This document shows positions 61,137-64,000 of a stretch of 64,000 bases of DNA, in pieces. The number at the start of each line of letters is the position of its first letter. Positions within the stretch are counted from its first letter, which is position 1. A program made the position numbers and the translations under genes. The notes under the pieces were generated by a model. The model had not been told where the DNA came from. It did not search any database and saw only the letters and a list, made by a program, of their open reading frames with translations. Source of the stretch: JAXGPF01 sp964463985 (GTDB lineage: Bacteria; Verrucomicrobiota; Kiritimatiellia; JAAZAB01); the NCBI GenBank assembly GCA_964463985.1, contig CAYXEK010000008.1, forward strand, positions 1 to 64,000, in the 5' to 3' direction.

Positions 61137-64000
61137 ATGCGAAAATATCAAATGCTGGCCATGGGTTTCGCGGGATTGATCGCTTGGACTTTGGCGGCCG
61201 ATACCGGGCGTATCGGCGTATTCAAGGATGCCCGTTCGCACATAACTGACGGCATACTTCTGACATTGACCGAGGCTGGATACGAAACGCAGATAATTGA
61301 CCGCAACGACTTGCAGCAGGCTGAAAAGCTTTTGAAAATTGACGTGTTATTTCTGCCCGGCGGTTGGAATGCCATTAAATTTGCCGGGTTCAATGGTCGG
61401 CGCAATATGATTGATTTTGTCGCGCAGGGCAAAGGTGTCCTCGCCGCCGCATTCCGCGGCGGGTATGTGCGCACGGGCAATCGCCCCATATTTCCGCAAA
61501 TCGGGATTATCCACAACCGCGTTAATGGCACCGGTATTTTTCCTTCTGGCGACAGCCCCCTGCTGGAAGGGATCAACGAGCCTTTTTACATCAGCGCCTG
61601 GGACCACATGGTGGTTAAAACCGGCCCGCGCGGGAAAATATTTCTGACCGACAGCAGCGGCTTGCCGGTGGGGGTCTCCGGCGAGATTTACGGCGGACGT
61701 TACATTCTTTTGGGCGCTTTTATCGGCACTGACGCCAAAAAGCATGCCATGCTTGGCCACGAGAAAACGCTGTTTTTAAATTGCATCGCCTGGCTGTTGG
61801 CCGCGTCTGAATTGCCGGCGGACGATATTAAAGCTTATCGGCAAGGCGCCGAACTGGACTTTTTAAGGATGGAAAAAATTCTTGATTACACCCTGGATGA
61901 ACGCGGACCGGATTATGGGCCCGGCGTGATCCCGGAGATCAAATACCAGTTGGCTTCCGCGCTGCATTCCCGGAAATTCCGCCTGGAAGAATGCGCGCAA
62001 TATGTTGCCGGCGCCGATCGCCAGCGCGTGGACGGCATGCTCGCCCAACTAGGCCTGGCGTTGGAAGAATTGGAACGGCGTTATCAGGAATTGACGGCTG
62101 AAAAAATCAATGAGGTCAATGCTTCAACGCTTGACAAGCTCGTTGCCGACAATCCGTTTTACCGGATGGATGATGTGTTGCGCATGATCGCGGCAATGCC
62201 CGGCAAAACAGCTGATGAGAAAAAAGAAGTCGAATCGGCAATCGCCGGCATGGATAAATCTTCCCAATATGACAACGCTCCGAAATTGGCGGCAAAATAT
62301 TTATATGGCGATGTGATCCGGGCGAGGTTGTTTGATGAAGATAAGCGCAAGACATTGGTTGACAAGGCGGATGGCATATTGTTGGAATTAAATCCACAGA
62401 TCCAAAAGGCCAAAGCCGCAAAATGCGGCCTGGAAAAATCTGCTGATAAAGCCGCCGTGCCCGGATTAATCAAGCAATCCTCCTCGGATAATGCGGCAAT
62501 CCGCCGCAATGCCGCCCTGGAACTCGGACGCATCGGCGACCAGCGCGCCGAAGCGGTCTTGGTCAAATTACTGGAAGATTCCGATGCAAACACCCGGGTT
62601 AACGCGACGCTTGCCCTGGGTTGGATGCAATCGAAGTCCGCCGTACCGCGTCTGATCGAGGCGCTGCAAGGTTCCGATAAATGGATGCGCCGGCGCGCGG
62701 CGCAGGCGCTGGGACAGATAGGCGACCAATCGGCGGTGGAAGCGCTTTTGCCGTGCATTTCCGACGATGATGCGCATGTCCGCGAAAACACGATTCTGGC
62801 GCTCGGCTGGCTGAAAGCTGGAGAAGCTGTGCCGGCCTTGGTTAACATCATCACCGATTTCGACCGGCAGGATTATCGGCAGCGCAAACTGATGCTTGCC
62901 GCCATGCGCGCGCTGGGACATATCGGAGATAAACGGGCATTGCCGCAACTGGAACATTGGGCCCAAAACGCCGATGATTTCCCCGCGCCGCGCAAGCCCG
63001 ATAAAGGCCAGCGGATTGCCAATATCTATTCTACGGCGCAATCGCTCGGCTTGCAGGGGCACGCGGAGATGGCAATGGAAGAGATCAAGGCTGGCGGCCG
63101 GAGCGAAACCGGAGTCCGCCAGGCCGATTTTCTCTCGCGATATGACAAATATTACGGTTTGACTCGGCAGTTCAATTTTTTTGTCGGCAGGCCTTTTCTC
63201 CTTATCAGGTCGAATTTTCCGGATGAACCTGAAATTATGTTTGACTATATTCGCGATGCCGGCGGCACGGGGGTCCACAACGCCTGGGGGCAGCAAGACT
63301 ATGACCCCGTCAAGTTTATCGGCTTGATGCAGGCAGCCGGCGAACGTGATTTGAAATGGATTGACGTGATGCCGATAGGCGGCAACCGGTTCGGCTCCAA
63401 GGAAGCTTACCATCAACCACAGCAGGACAAAACCCTGGACAAGTCCGGGGCGGAACTGGTGTTGTTCAAATTTGCCGATATCCCGGCATTCCACGGCTTC
63501 TGGACCGAGGAAGATTATCCCCTGGTGGAAATGGAAAATGATGAGTTTGTCCAGTATCTGCGTAAAAAATACGGGGATAATTACCGGAAGATACTCGGCG
63601 TGGATGATGCGGTCGGAGAATTGCTTCCGCCGCGTGAGAAGCGCGGCGGCTGGCGATTTGACCGCGGCAAAAACGAACTGGCGCAGGACGCGCATTTTGC
63701 CAATATGCGCGTTTTTGCGGAGTTTCTGGAGTGCGCGGGCGAATTGCTGCTGGAACACTGGCGTGAAGACCAGGAATGGCTGCACGGGGTTCGCAAAGGC
63801 TGCGCTTTCACCTTCAGCGAAACCACGGGGCAGCGATTTTCATATCCCGGCGTGGCCGGGAAGGCCGGCGGCGTCGTTGATGCGCACGGTCCCGAATCAT
63901 ACCAGTCGTTTGGCTCCGACAATGCATTCATGATGGAATTGAACAAGGATGGCGAGGCGCGTCCGGTCATGTGCGAATATTACAACATGTACAGTCCATC
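61137..64000 (+). CDS. Giant exported amidotransferase-like/HEAT/glycosidase-like fusion (3' partial)
   Basis: An open frame from ATG 61137 to the window edge, at least 954 codons without a stop. Residues 1-20 are a signal peptide. About 21-225 read as a class I amidotransferase-like (BPL_N/ThuA-type) domain: 'RIGVFKDARSHITDGILLTLTEAGYE' region, 'IDVLFLPGGW', 'GKGVLAAAFRGGYV'. It has Ala-Phe-Arg where a catalytic Cys would sit, so it is probably inactive. About 430-610 hold HEAT repeats ('IRRNAALELGRIGDQRA', 'MRRRAAQALGQIGDQSA', 'MRALGHIGDKRALPQLE'). About 660-954 look like a GH42-type barrel ('RSNFPDEPEIMFDYIRDAGG' region, 'FHGFWTEEDYP', 'CAFTFSETTG'). I know no close precedent for this order. 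Confidence 0.7.
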   Translation, partial: MRKYQMLAMGFAGLIAWTLAADTGRIGVFKDARSHITDGILLTLTEAGYETQIIDRNDLQQAEKLLKIDVLFLPGGWNAIKFAGFNGRRNMIDFVAQGKGVLAAAFRGGYVRTGNRPIFPQIGIIHNRVNGTGIFPSGDSPLLEGINEPFYISAWDHMVVKTGPRGKIFLTDSSGLPVGVSGEIYGGRYILLGAFIGTDAKKHAMLGHEKTLFLNCIAWLLAASELPADDIKAYRQGAELDFLRMEKILDYTLDERGPDYGPGVIPEIKYQLASALHSRKFRLEECAQYVAGADRQRVDGMLAQLGLALEELERRYQELTAEKINEVNASTLDKLVADNPFYRMDDVLRMIAAMPGKTADEKKEVESAIAGMDKSSQYDNAPKLAAKYLYGDVIRARLFDEDKRKTLVDKADGILLELNPQIQKAKAAKCGLEKSADKAAVPGLIKQSSSDNAAIRRNAALELGRIGDQRAEAVLVKLLEDSDANTRVNATLALGWMQSKSAVPRLIEALQGSDKWMRRRAAQALGQIGDQSAVEALLPCISDDDAHVRENTILALGWLKAGEAVPALVNIITDFDRQDYRQRKLMLAAMRALGHIGDKRALPQLEHWAQNADDFPAPRKPDKGQRIANIYSTAQSLGLQGHAEMAMEEIKAGGRSETGVRQADFLSRYDKYYGLTRQFNFFVGRPFLLIRSNFPDEPEIMFDYIRDAGGTGVHNAWGQQDYDPVKFIGLMQAAGERDLKWIDVMPIGGNRFGSKEAYHQPQQDKTLDKSGAELVLFKFADIPAFHGFWTEEDYPLVEMENDEFVQYLRKKYGDNYRKILGVDDAVGELLPPREKRGGWRFDRGKNELAQDAHFANMRVFAEFLECAGELLLEHWREDQEWLHGVRKGCAFTFSETTGQRFSYPGVAGKAGGVVDAHGPESYQSFGSDNAFMMELNKDGEARPVMCEYYNMYSP

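Noticed and set aside
1..64000. tRNA, rRNA, phage or integrative element
   Set aside because: No tRNA-like T-arm with matching stems, no rRNA sequence and no integrase or transposase reading frame was seen on either strand by eye; a tRNAscan/Infernal run would settle it.

Overview
The window reads as one scaffold of a free-living, glycan-degrading bacterium of the PVC group, most like Kiritimatiellota or Lentisphaerota. That placement is an inference. It rests on the mix of secreted CBM9-like, beta-helix, DUF4838, GH84, GH78, UroD-fold and trimerisation-domain glycosidase genes, the high G+C coding bias, and AT-rich 'ISNLKSQISN'-type repeats of a kind I recall from such genomes. Two exact 100-N runs (31813-31912, 44850-44949) show a draft assembly. 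No rRNA, tRNA, CRISPR array, transposase or integrase gene was seen.

Layout. (1) 70-9776: two paralogous CBM9-like/beta-helix proteins enclose a TIM-barrel glycosidase, followed by a GG-rich beta-helix protein. (2) 9816-17615: two unlike UroD-fold proteins (MtaA/CmuA-like), a GH78-type rhamnosidase, a GH20-type hexosaminidase and an AraC regulator. (3) 17853-35088: more beta-helix proteins, a second trimerisation-domain glycosidase, a 1546-aa multidomain glycosidase-like protein, a TPR protein, a TIM-barrel protein, a gapped beta-helix gene and a propeller/LamG protein. (4) 35133-41344: CE7 esterase (minus strand), SGNH-like protein, CBM9 lipoprotein, HisF homologue and NagA-like deacetylase. 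(5) 41593-44849: a large BACON-like/FN3/FG-GAP surface protein cut by a gap and followed by a strong terminator. (6) 45169-49391: a housekeeping island, ssb-trpS-scpA-scpB-pheA. (7) 49495-54594: a barrel-like exported protein, a second AraC regulator, a DegT aminotransferase, a Hyi-like isomerase and an alpha/beta hydrolase. (8) 54643-64000: a tight co-directional set of exported proteins (HEAT, DUF4838, GH84, FG-GAP, then a giant amidotransferase-like/HEAT/glycosidase-like fusion running off the end).

How it may work together. Exported binding and beta-helix proteins plus GH78, GH20, GH84 and esterase activities would trim a complex, probably deoxyhexose-, GlcNAc- and acyl-containing polysaccharide. 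NagA, the isomerase and perhaps the UroD-fold pair (possible O-demethylation) would process the products inside the cell. The AraC proteins with cupin-like N-termini are the likely sensors.

The clearest structure not explained by genes is a set of intergenic inverted-repeat families. One has nine copies at four sites. One is a single 128-bp element that folds on paper into an outer 22-bp stem with three inner hairpins. Others supply a stop codon, sit beside a start codon, or lie in frame inside a coding sequence.
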